The position numbers and the translations under genes are program-made. Below the pieces are notes generated by a model. The model searched no databases and was not told the DNA's origin. It saw only the letters and a program-made list of their open reading frames with translations. Source: DAOUFU01 sp034429275 (GTDB taxonomy: Bacteria; Chloroflexota; Anaerolineae; Aggregatilineales; Aggregatilineaceae). From it: a stretch of 20,698 nt of DNA. The DNA lies in contig DAOUFU010000079.1 of assembly GCA_034429275.1 (NCBI GenBank), positions 1 to 20,698 of the forward strand, written 5' to 3'. Of this stretch, positions 7,106 through 13,823 are shown in pieces. Numbering within the stretch: position 1 is the first letter of the stretch; each line of letters starts with the position of its first letter.

Positions 7106-7807
7106 ATGAGCGCTGAGATACGGGTGTTGGTCGTCGATGATGATGAAGCGACAACGGCATTGATCGCAGAGGCGATGCGCGGAGAAGGGTATGTGCCGTT
7201 CACCGCTTCGGATGGGCAGGCCGGGCTGAAGGCCATGTATGCTCATCGCCCGGCGCTGATCGTGCTGGATGTGAATATGCCGGGCATGGACGGGTGGACG
7301 ATGTGCCAGCGGGTGCGCGAGGTGAGCAATGTGCCGGTGATCTTCCTGACGGCGCGCAACGATGCCGATGAGATCATTCGCGGGCTGGACCTGGGCGCGG
7401 ACGATTACGTGGTCAAACCGTTCGAGCTGGATGTGCTGATGGCGCGCGTGCGGGCCACTCTGCGGCGGGCCTCGGCTGAACCGACGCTGGTCCGGCAGCA
7501 GGTGATTTACAGCGATGATTATCTGACGATCAACCTGAGCGAGCACCGGGTGGTGCGCCAGGGCGAGGCCGTTCACCTGACGCCAACCGAGTTCAGCCTG
7601 TTGGGGATGCTGGTAGAGGCGTCGCCGCGCGTGCTGACCTATCGAGAGCTGCTGGAGCAGGTGTGGGGCTTTGAATATATCGACGATATCGATTACCTGC
7701 GCGTGTATATCTGGCATCTGCGGCGCAAGCTGGAGCCAGACCCGCGCGAACCGATCTACGTGGTGAACGAGTTGGGAATCGGTTACCGTTTCGAAAAACG
7801 GGCGTAA
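7106..7807 (+). CDS. OmpR/PhoB-family response regulator
   Basis: A 233-aa transcription factor of a two-component system. The receiver domain (about 5-118) has the acidic pair Asp11/Asp12, phosphoacceptor Asp55 in VLDVNMPGMDG, Thr82 and Lys104 in VKPF. The C-terminal winged helix (about 130-231) has the usual LTPTEFSLL, the recognition-helix region DYLRVYIWHLRRKLEPDP and the hairpin end GIGYRFE. GGAG sits 3 nt before the ATG. It lies between the ROK gene and the nucleotidyltransferase fusion with short gaps (23 and 16 bp), so it is probably co-transcribed with them. No kinase is adjacent; the GAF-PAS kinase at 107-1699 is a possible partner. Target genes are unknown. Confidence 0.93.
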   Translation: MSAEIRVLVVDDDEATTALIAEAMRGEGYVPFTASDGQAGLKAMYAHRPALIVLDVNMPGMDGWTMCQRVREVSNVPVIFLTARNDADEIIRGLDLGADDYVVKPFELDVLMARVRATLRRASAEPTLVRQQVIYSDDYLTINLSEHRVVRQGEAVHLTPTEFSLLGMLVEASPRVLTYRELLEQVWGFEYIDDIDYLRVYIWHLRRKLEPDPREPIYVVNELGIGYRFEKRA

Positions 7808-7823
7808 AAAACCTAAGAGACCT

Positions 7824-8966
7824 ATGGCCAAAAAAGTCTTTGTGAGCGGGTGTTACGATCTGCTGCACAGCGGTCATGTCGAGTTCTTCCAGCAGGCAGC
7901 GAAATATGGCGATCTTTATGTAGCCATCGGGTCGGACCAGACGGTATTTGACCTGAAGGGCCGCAAGCCGATCAACAGCGAGCAAGAGCGGCTGTTCATG
8001 GTGCAGTCGGTGAAGTGCGTACACCAGGCGATGATCTCGCGCGGATCGGGCATCCTCGACTTTCTGCCGGAGTTCCTGGAGATCAAGCCGGATGTTTTTG
8101 TGGTCAATGAGGACGGCCATACGCCCACCAAGCAGCAGCTTTGTGAGGCGCACGGCGTGGAATATGTGGTGCTGCGTCGCGAGCCGCACGCTGAGCTTGA
8201 GGCGCGGTCTTCGACGGCGCTGCGCGCGCTGAACCGGATGCCGTTCCGAATCGACCTGGCGGGCGGCTGGCTGGATCAGCCCTGGGTGTCGGAACACTAT
8301 CCCGGCGCGGTGATCACCATCTCGCTGGAGCCGACGCTGGAATTCAACGAGCGGAGCGGGATGGCATCGAGCACGCGCAACGCGGCCATCGAGCTGTGGG
8401 GGACGCGGCTGCCGGTGGGGGATTATGAGAAGCTGGCGAAGATGCTGTTCTGCTATGACAACCCGCCGGGAACCATTGAGATTTCCGGTTCGCAGGACGC
8501 CATCGGGATTGTGTATCCGGGTGTGGCGCGAGCGTATTATGAGGGGCAGTACTGGCCCTCGCGGATCGACCTGATGCGCGACGAGGAGTCGCTGCGCTTT
8601 GTCGAACAGTCGCTGTATTTGATCACGCTGGGGCCGCGCGAGGCCGACTTCCACGTGCTGGAGGACACCGCGATCAACCGCGAGCGAGCGCGGGCGCTGG
8701 CCGAAGCCGCCGACGCCTGCTGGGACGCCATCCGGGCGCGCGATCTGCCCGCCTTTGGGGCGGCAGTGCGGGCGTCGTTTGAGGCGCAGATCGCCATGTT
8801 CCCGCGCATGGTGACTCCGACCATCATGCAACTGGTCGAAGAATATCGCGACAAGGCACTGGGCTGGAAGCTTTCGGGCGCGGGCGGCGGCGGCTACCTG
8901 GTGCTGGTGGCCGATGCCCCCATCGACAATACGGTGCGGGTGATCGCGCGGCGCGAACAGGAATGA
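7824..8966 (+). CDS. nucleotidyltransferase-GHMP kinase-like fusion
   Basis: A 380-aa two-domain protein. Residues 1-135 form a cytidylyltransferase/RfaE-type nucleotidyltransferase: VFVSGCYDLLHSGH with the HxGH motif (His15-His18), GSDQT, and an SSTALR segment (129-134) in place of the usual ISSTxIR. Residues 140-380 resemble a GHMP kinase: motif 1 FRIDLAGGWLDQ (141-152), a likely motif 2 SGMASST (178-184), SGSQDAIG (221-228), which resembles the GGxQD of heptose kinases, and motif 3 KLSGAGGGGYLVL (349-361). The kinase half is short, and motifs 1 and 2 are only about 35 residues apart, so it may be compressed or have lost activity. By analogy with heptose and fucose pathways it may phosphorylate a sugar and activate it with a nucleotide; the sugar is unknown. 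It is last in the ROK-regulator run, 16 bp after the regulator. Confidence 0.8.
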   Translation: MAKKVFVSGCYDLLHSGHVEFFQQAAKYGDLYVAIGSDQTVFDLKGRKPINSEQERLFMVQSVKCVHQAMISRGSGILDFLPEFLEIKPDVFVVNEDGHTPTKQQLCEAHGVEYVVLRREPHAELEARSSTALRALNRMPFRIDLAGGWLDQPWVSEHYPGAVITISLEPTLEFNERSGMASSTRNAAIELWGTRLPVGDYEKLAKMLFCYDNPPGTIEISGSQDAIGIVYPGVARAYYEGQYWPSRIDLMRDEESLRFVEQSLYLITLGPREADFHVLEDTAINRERARALAEAADACWDAIRARDLPAFGAAVRASFEAQIAMFPRMVTPTIMQLVEEYRDKALGWKLSGAGGGGYLVLVADAPIDNTVRVIARREQE

Positions 8967-9277
8967 GGCGGGCGGCGAATCGAGGTGTGGGTTTGTCTCA
9001 GTATCGCAGTGACTCCGGCTATTCTGGCCATCTGATACGGGCACGTCACAGGCGGGGGCGGGGATGATTCCCGCCGTCGTTCGCTGACCGCGCGCCGTGC
9101 GGTGGGCCGTTGTGCCCCTGCCGTGCCCGGCGGTGATGGCTCTTCCTCCAGCGAAAGAGCGTGGGCAAGTGATGACGCGGGTCGAGCGCCCTGAGCACAG
9201 GGTGCGCTCTGCCGTCGGTGCACGATCCGCCGAAAAAAAGAAATTTTGTGGGTAACGTCAATTCAGGAGATATGAGT
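8967..9277 (+). other. 311-bp gene-free gap with several stem-loops
   Basis: No coding frame is credible here. Stems seen: CGGGCACG (9038-9045) with CGTGCCCG (9122-9129), enclosing GGCGGGGA/TTCCCGCC (9057-9064, 9068-9075, one G-U pair in RNA); and GAGCGC-CCTG (9184-9193) with CAGG-GT-GCGCTC (9198-9209, two-base bulge). An A-rich stretch follows at 9233-9243. It could be the 3' end of the fusion gene plus a structured leader for the aminotransferase, or a small RNA. I could not match it to a known riboswitch, 6S, tmRNA, SRP or RNase P RNA. Confidence 0.35.
9265..9269 (+). promoter_or_regulatory. ribosome binding site fixing the aminotransferase start
   Basis: AGGAG lies 8 nt before the ATG at 9278 but only 2 nt before the ATG at 9272, which favours 9278. 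A start at 9218 would place this site inside the gene. Confidence 0.6.
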
Positions 9278-10609
9278 ATGGAACGGATTCGGACGATGCC
9301 AGGGCCAAACGCCCAGGCGCTGATCAAGCGGGACTCGCGGGTGATCTCGCCGTCGTATACGCGGGGCTATCCGCTGGTGATCGCGCGGGGCGAAGGCGCG
9401 CAGGTGTGGGACGTGGACGGCAACCGGTTCATCGACTTCACCACCGGGATCGCGGTGACGGCCACCGGCCACGCGCACCCGGCAGTCGTGAAGGCGATTC
9501 AGGACCAGGCGGCCAGGTTCATTCACATGTCTGGCACGGATTTTTACTACGAGCCGCAGATCGCGCTGGCAGAGCGGCTGGTGTCGGTCGCGCCGTTTGA
9601 AGGCGACTCGATGGTGTTCTTCAGCAACAGCGGGGCCGAGGCCATCGAGGCCGGAGTCAAGCTGGCGCGCTACTACACCGGGCGGCAGCGCTTCATCGCG
9701 TTTTTGCGCGGCTTCCACGGGCGGACCCTGGGGGCGCTGAGCTTCACCGCCAGCAAATACGTCCAGCGGCAGGGGTTCTTCCCGATGATTCCGGGCGTGA
9801 CGCATGTCCCGTACCCCGATCCCTACCGCCCGCTGCTGAACCTGGAGGGGTTCGCGGATTATGGCGAGGCGGTGCTGAACTACATCGAGAACGTGATTTT
9901 CAAGACGATCGTGCCGCCGGATGAAGTGGCCGGAATCCTGATCGAGCCGATCCAGGGGGAAGGCGGCTATGTGGTGCCGCCGGATAACTTCCTGCCGGGG
10001 CTGCGCGCGCTGTGCGACCGGTACGGCATCCTGATGATCCTGGATGAGGTGCAGACGGGCAATGGGCGCACCGGGAAATGGTGGGGGATCGATCACTGGA
10101 ACGTGAAGCCCGACATCCTGTGTACGGCGAAGGGAATCGCCAGCGGGATGCCGCTGGGCGCAACGCTGGCCCGCAGCGAGGTGATGTCGGATTGGAAGCC
10201 GGGCGCGCACGCCAGCACCTTTGGCGGAAACCCGGTGAGCTGCGCGGCAGGTATCGCCACGTTTGACCTGCTCAAAGGGGGCATGATCGAAAACGCGGCG
10301 GCGATGGGCGAGGTGCTGATGGCCCGGCTGCGCGCCATGATCGACCGGCACCCCAGCATCGGGCAGGTGCGTGGCAAGGGGTTGATGGTCGGCGTGGAAC
10401 TGGTCAAGGACCGGGCGAGCAAGGCTATCGCGCCCGAACTGCGGAACGCGGTGGTCGATCATGCCTTCGAGGAAGGGCTGTTGATCCTGGGCTGCGGCAC
10501 GAATACCATTCGGATCATCCCGCCGCTGATGGTGGACGAGCCGACGATCGACGAGGCGATGCTGATCTTCGAGCATGTGCTGGCGCGCGCCGAGGAAGAG
10601 TATCTGTAA
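9278..10609 (+). CDS. class III PLP aminotransferase (ornithine/GABA type)
   Basis: A 443-aa fold-type I enzyme of aminotransferase class III, which moves an amino group between an omega-amino acid or amine and a keto acid. It has the N-terminal VWDVDGNRFIDFTTGIAV (43-60), the phosphate-binding SNSGAEA (116-122), FHGRTLGALS (146-155), EPIQGEGG (223-230), LDEVQTG with Asp256 for the pyridine nitrogen, and the Schiff-base lysine in CTAKGIASGMPLG (Lys285), then HASTFGGNPVSCAA. The frame matches the broad acetylornithine/ornithine/4-aminobutyrate group. Some close archaeal relatives are amino acid racemases, so the substrate is open. The gaps on both sides (311 and 252 bp) contain hairpins, so it may be its own transcription unit. 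A link to beta-alanine supply for the nearby pantothenate genes is possible but not shown. Confidence 0.9.
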   Translation: MERIRTMPGPNAQALIKRDSRVISPSYTRGYPLVIARGEGAQVWDVDGNRFIDFTTGIAVTATGHAHPAVVKAIQDQAARFIHMSGTDFYYEPQIALAERLVSVAPFEGDSMVFFSNSGAEAIEAGVKLARYYTGRQRFIAFLRGFHGRTLGALSFTASKYVQRQGFFPMIPGVTHVPYPDPYRPLLNLEGFADYGEAVLNYIENVIFKTIVPPDEVAGILIEPIQGEGGYVVPPDNFLPGLRALCDRYGILMILDEVQTGNGRTGKWWGIDHWNVKPDILCTAKGIASGMPLGATLARSEVMSDWKPGAHASTFGGNPVSCAAGIATFDLLKGGMIENAAAMGEVLMARLRAMIDRHPSIGQVRGKGLMVGVELVKDRASKAIAPELRNAVVDHAFEEGLLILGCGTNTIRIIPPLMVDEPTIDEAMLIFEHVLARAEEEYL

Positions 10610-10658
10610 GGGGCAGGGCGCGCACGATAGGCGACCCGGCCTCGGAGACCGTTCAAAA

Positions 10659-10687
10659 GGCCCTCACCCTGCCGGGGGATGAGGGCC
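10659..10687. repeat. palindromic intergenic repeat, short copy
   Basis: GGCCCTCA (10659-10666) and TGAGGGCC (10680-10687) form a perfect 8-bp stem around CCCTGCCGGGGGA. It shares the CCCTCACCCTGCCG start and the GATGAGGGCC-AAAA end with the longer element at 12652-12791. The A-run on its right gives a T-run on the minus strand before the hairpin, not after, and four A's on the left give TTTT after it on the minus strand. It is best read as a repeat of a dispersed family that could also act as a bidirectional stem. Confidence 0.65.
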
Positions 10688-10706
10688 AAAAAAGCCCTGG
10701 CAAATG

Positions 10707-10723
10707 GCCGCTTAAAAAGCGGC
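10707..10723 (+). other. hairpin GCCGCTT-AAA-AAGCGGC
   Basis: A perfect 7-bp stem with a 3-nt loop, about 100 nt after the aminotransferase stop. It is followed by ATTCCCCC rather than a T-run, so it is a weak terminator candidate at best. The rest of the gap to panB (10724-10861) shows no convincing promoter or other feature. Confidence 0.4.
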
Positions 10724-10861
10724 ATTCCCCCTGTTTTGGGAACGAGGCGAGCACGATCGGCGGCTGAACCGAGAACAATCCGCGTCTAAATCCTCCGGTG
10801 GGTGTTTACTCATTGTCTCCATGTGGTTGTGAGCACGTTTCTTAAGGTGGCTTGAGGCGAG

Positions 10862-11710
10862 ATGGACAAGATCACCATTCAGGACCTGCACGCCAAAAAA
10901 GCACGGCATGAACCTATCGTCGCGCTGACGGCCTATGATTATCCGGGCGCGCTGCTGGTGGACCAGAGCGGGGCGGACCTGATCCTGGTCGGCGATTCGC
11001 TGGGGATGGTGGTACACGGCTACGAGAACACGCTGCCGGTGACGATGGACCTGATGGTACTGCACTGCCAGGCGGTCCGGCGAGCGGTTAAGCGGGCGCT
11101 GGTGGTGGGCGATATGCCGTTCATGAGCTACCAGGTTTCGGTGGAGGAAGCCAAGCGCAACGCGGCGCGGCTGCTGGCCGAGGGCGGGGCCGACGCGGTC
11201 AAGCTGGAGGGCGGGCGGCCCATGGCGGATACGGTGCGGGCGCTGGTGAACAGCGGCATCGCGGTGCAGGGGCACGTGGGGTTGACTCCGCAGAGCGTGA
11301 GCGTGTTCGGCGGGTTCCGCGTGCAGGGGAAGACGGTAGAAGCGGCGCGCAAGGTGATCGACGATGCAAAGGCGCTGGAACAGGCGGGGGTGTTCAGCCT
11401 TGTGCTCGAAGCCGTGCCGGGTCGGCTGGCCGAGTACATCAGCCGGACGGTGAGCGTGCCTACCATTGGCATCGGCGCGGGGGTGGGCTGCGACGGGCAA
11501 ATCCTGGTGATGCACGACCTGCTGGGGCTGTTTGACCGGTTCACCCCCAAATTCGTCCGGCAGTATGCGAACCTGGCCGAGGTGATGCGCGGCGCGTTCC
11601 GGGCCTACGGCGAAGATGTGCGGGCGCGCCGGTTCCCTGCAGAGGAACATACCTTTCACCTGGACGACGAGACGTGGGCCGCACTGATCGACAGCCTGGA
11701 TAGCGACTGA
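10862..11710 (+). CDS. panB: 3-methyl-2-oxobutanoate hydroxymethyltransferase
   Basis: A 282-aa PanB. It transfers a hydroxymethyl group from 5,10-methylenetetrahydrofolate to alpha-ketoisovalerate to make ketopantoate, the first committed step of pantothenate synthesis. It is cytoplasmic and a TIM barrel. Conserved features are ALTAYDYPGA (21-30), the metal ligands in VGDSLGM (Asp45) and VGDMPF (Asp84), KLEGG (Lys114, Glu116), QGHVGLTPQ (His138), LEAVP (catalytic Glu183) and TIGIGAGVGCDGQILV (201-216). Length is normal. The ATG at 10862 has GAGG 8 nt upstream. panE starts 10 bp after its stop, so the two are very likely co-transcribed and translationally coupled. Confidence 0.98.
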   Translation: MDKITIQDLHAKKARHEPIVALTAYDYPGALLVDQSGADLILVGDSLGMVVHGYENTLPVTMDLMVLHCQAVRRAVKRALVVGDMPFMSYQVSVEEAKRNAARLLAEGGADAVKLEGGRPMADTVRALVNSGIAVQGHVGLTPQSVSVFGGFRVQGKTVEAARKVIDDAKALEQAGVFSLVLEAVPGRLAEYISRTVSVPTIGIGAGVGCDGQILVMHDLLGLFDRFTPKFVRQYANLAEVMRGAFRAYGEDVRARRFPAEEHTFHLDDETWAALIDSLDSD

Positions 11711-11720
11711 GGAAGCTGTC

Positions 11721-12650
11721 GTGCGCATTGTTATTTATGGGATCGGCGCGCTGGGGTCGCTGTTTGGGGCGCGGCTCAGTGCGCACGCCGACGTGACGCT
11801 GGTAGGTCACTGGCCGGAGCAGCTCCGCGCGCTGAGTCAGGGTCCGCTGACGCTGCTGCACCCGGACGGGCGCGAGGAACACGTGCGCGTGTGCGCGCGC
11901 ACGGCGGAAGAAGCCGAACCGGGCTGTGATGTCGCGCTGATTCTGACCAAATCCACCAAGACTCAGGCGGCGGCGGAAGTCTGCGCGCGCGCCCTTGCGC
12001 CGGACGGGCTGGCGGTGACGCTGCAAAACGGGCTGGGCAACCTGGAGGTGCTGGCGCAGCATGTCGGCGCGCAGCGGGCGGTGCAGGGAGTCACCATGCA
12101 GGGGGCGGCGATGGTCGGGCCGGGCGTGGTCCGGCTGGGCGGCGAAGGGCCAACCGTGCTGGCAGCCCATGGCGAGACGGAGGAACGAGTCCGCGCGCTG
12201 GCCGATCTGCTTAACCGGGCGGGCCTGGCGGCACAGGTGGCCGATGACGTGCGCGGGATCGTGTGGGGCAAGCTGGCCAGCAATGCGGCGATCAACCCGC
12301 TGACGGCGATTCTGGGCGTGCCGAACGGTGCGCTGCTGGAGGTCTCGCCCGCGCGGGAATTGATGCGCGCGGCGGCGGAAGAAGTCGCGGCGGTGGCGGC
12401 GGCCCAGGGCATTCGCCTGCCGTTTGAAGACGTGCGCGCGCAGGTGGAGCAGGTGGCCCGGCGAACCGCGCTCAACCGTTCGTCGATGCTGCAAGACGTG
12501 AGCCGGGGCGCGGAGACGGAGATCGAGTCGATCTGCGGGGCGGTGGTGCGCGCCGGGCAGAGTGTGGGTGTGCCGACCCCGGTGAACGCCGTGTTGCTGG
12601 CGTTGGTCAAAGCGCTTGAGCAGACCGCCCGCAGCAGGGCGGGTATGTAA
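11721..12650 (+). CDS. panE: 2-dehydropantoate 2-reductase
   Basis: A 309-aa ketopantoate reductase using NADPH to turn ketopantoate into pantoate. The Rossmann loop is GIGALG (7-12). Also visible are LTKSTKT (Lys77), LQNGLGN (101-107), catalytic Lys184 in WGKLASNAAINPLTA (Asn188, Asn192), and the C-terminal helical SSMLQD with Ser255 and Glu267. I use the GTG start because the Rossmann strand begins there and GAGGAAG, overlapping the panB stop codon, lies 4 to 10 nt upstream. A CCGCCC/GGGCGG stem (12625-12642) lies inside its last codons, just before the second palindromic repeat. Family members can also act on related keto acids, but the position between panB and panC makes PanE the best call. 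Confidence 0.95.
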   Translation: MRIVIYGIGALGSLFGARLSAHADVTLVGHWPEQLRALSQGPLTLLHPDGREEHVRVCARTAEEAEPGCDVALILTKSTKTQAAAEVCARALAPDGLAVTLQNGLGNLEVLAQHVGAQRAVQGVTMQGAAMVGPGVVRLGGEGPTVLAAHGETEERVRALADLLNRAGLAAQVADDVRGIVWGKLASNAAINPLTAILGVPNGALLEVSPARELMRAAAEEVAAVAAAQGIRLPFEDVRAQVEQVARRTALNRSSMLQDVSRGAETEIESICGAVVRAGQSVGVPTPVNAVLLALVKALEQTARSRAGM

Positions 12651-12651
12651 A

Positions 12652-12791
12652 GCCCTCACCCTGCCGACTGGCGTCGGTTCCCTCTCCCTCAGGTAGAGGG
12701 ACTCAGAGAACCTGCTCCCCTTCGCCCTGAGGGAGAAGGGGAATGAACCCGAAAGGGTTCAGCGAACTCTTCGAGTTCGCGGGATGAGGGC
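12652..12791. repeat. composite palindromic intergenic repeat, long copy
   Basis: The outer arms GCCCTCA (12652-12658) and TGAGGGC (12785-12791) are the same as in the short copy at 10659. Between them lie four consecutive hairpins: CCCTCT/AGAGGG (12680-12700), CCCCTTC/GAAGGGG (12717-12741), GAACCC-GAAA-GGGTTC (12745-12760) and GCGAACTC-TTC-GAGTTCGC (12762-12780). It fills most of the 203-bp panE-panC gap. The structure suggests a dispersed non-coding repeat that transcribes into a row of stems; it might attenuate or stabilise the panBE-panC message. The remaining gap to panC (12792-12853) shows no strong promoter. Confidence 0.75.
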
Positions 12792-12853
12792 CAAAAGGCA
12801 ACTTACTGTACACGCTCTCTGGGCGGCTATCGATACAACAGGACGATCAAACG

Positions 12854-13699
12854 ATGCAACTCACAAGGACGATTGACGAGGTCCGCGCGGCGCGGTGGAG
12901 CGATCCGGCGCGGACATGGGGACTGGTTCCGACGATGGGGGCGCTGCACGAGGGGCATCTCTCGCTGGTGCGCCGTGCCCGCGCCGAAAATGACCGGGTT
13001 GGGGTGAGCATCTTCGTGAACCCGATCCAGTTCAACCGGCGGGACGACCTGGAAGCGTATCCGCGCCAGCTTGAGCGAGACTGCGCGCTGCTGGAAGCGG
13101 AAGGGGTGGACCTGGTGTGGGCACCGACGGAAGATGAGGTGTATCCGCCGGGATTTCAGACCTACGTGACGGTGGAGGAAATCACCCGCCCGCTCGAAGG
13201 GGCGGCGCGGCCCGGACACTTCCGCGGGGTGGCGACCGTGGTCGCCAAGCTGTTCAACGTGTTCCAGCCGACACGCGCATATTTTGGGCAGAAGGACGCC
13301 CAGCAGGTGGCGGTGATCCGGCAGATGGTGCGCGACCTGGCCTTCAACCTGGAGATCGTGGTGTGCCCCATCGTGCGTGAGCGTGATGGGCTGGCGCTCA
13401 GCAGCCGGAACGTGCGGCTGAACCCGGAGGAACGCCGGGCGGCGCTGGTGCTCTCGCGGGCGCTGCGGGCCGCCGCCGATGAATGGCAGCGCGGCGCGCG
13501 CCAGGCCGATCACCTGCGGGCGGTGATGGGGCAGGTGCTGGCGGCGGAGCCTCTGGCGCGGGTGGACTACGTCAGCGTGGCGGACCCGGTCAGCCTGCAA
13601 GAATTGGATGGCTCCGCTGAGCGTGCCCTGATGAGCATGGCGGTGTTCATCGGCGAGGTGCGGCTGATTGATAACCTGCTGGTGGGCGAAGGGGTATGA
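12854..13699 (+). CDS. panC: pantothenate synthetase
   Basis: A 281-aa pantoate--beta-alanine ligase, which joins pantoate and beta-alanine with ATP through a pantoyl adenylate. The nucleotide-binding PTMGALHEGH (26-35) carries the HxGH motif (His32, His35). Also seen are FVNPIQF (Gln59), GHFRGVATVVAKLFN (121-135), YFGQKDAQQ (Lys147, Gln151) and the KMSKS-like loop RERDGLALSSRN (175-186). Length is normal. The ATG has AGGA about 10 nt upstream. It follows panE after the long repeat. The beta-alanine source (PanD) is not encoded in the window. Confidence 0.98.
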   Translation: MQLTRTIDEVRAARWSDPARTWGLVPTMGALHEGHLSLVRRARAENDRVGVSIFVNPIQFNRRDDLEAYPRQLERDCALLEAEGVDLVWAPTEDEVYPPGFQTYVTVEEITRPLEGAARPGHFRGVATVVAKLFNVFQPTRAYFGQKDAQQVAVIRQMVRDLAFNLEIVVCPIVRERDGLALSSRNVRLNPEERRAALVLSRALRAAADEWQRGARQADHLRAVMGQVLAAEPLARVDYVSVADPVSLQELDGSAERALMSMAVFIGEVRLIDNLLVGEGV

Positions 13700-13823
13700 C
13701 GCGCACCTGCCCGAAATCACAACTTGCCGAAGGTCTGCGGGGCATGTTACCATCACCGAACGCTTGAATTCGGCTCCGTGTGATGAGATCATGCACGGGC
13801 CAATCGTGAACTGAGGTTGTCCC
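13700..13823 (+). promoter_or_regulatory. panC-recJ gap with a weak promoter candidate
   Basis: TTGCCG (13724-13729), an 18-bp spacer and TACCAT (13748-13753) match the consensus at 4 of 6 positions each. A small stem CCGAA/TTCGG (13756-13760, 13769-13773) follows, in the predicted leader. This could start recJ separately from the pan genes, but the match is modest. Confidence 0.25.

Noticed and set aside
8967..9277. tRNA, 6S, tmRNA, SRP RNA or known riboswitch
   Set aside because: No GTTCGAnnC T-loop, no SRP GGAA/AGCAGCC core, no RNase P core and no riboswitch signature could be found; only unassigned stems are present.
9046..9327. 93-codon minus-strand frame in the gap before the aminotransferase
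   Set aside because: It starts inside the aminotransferase gene, has no convincing ribosome site and an Arg/His-rich tail typical of antisense GC-rich frames.
9263..10576. 437-codon minus-strand frame opposite the aminotransferase
   Set aside because: His- and Arg-rich antisense product; the plus frame holds every class III aminotransferase motif.
10659..10693. Classical rho-independent terminator for the aminotransferase
   Set aside because: The stem is strong, but on the plus strand it is followed by A's, not T's.
12652..12791. CRISPR array or insertion sequence
   Set aside because: The hairpins differ from each other and are not equally spaced, and there is no transposase frame; it is a composite palindromic repeat.
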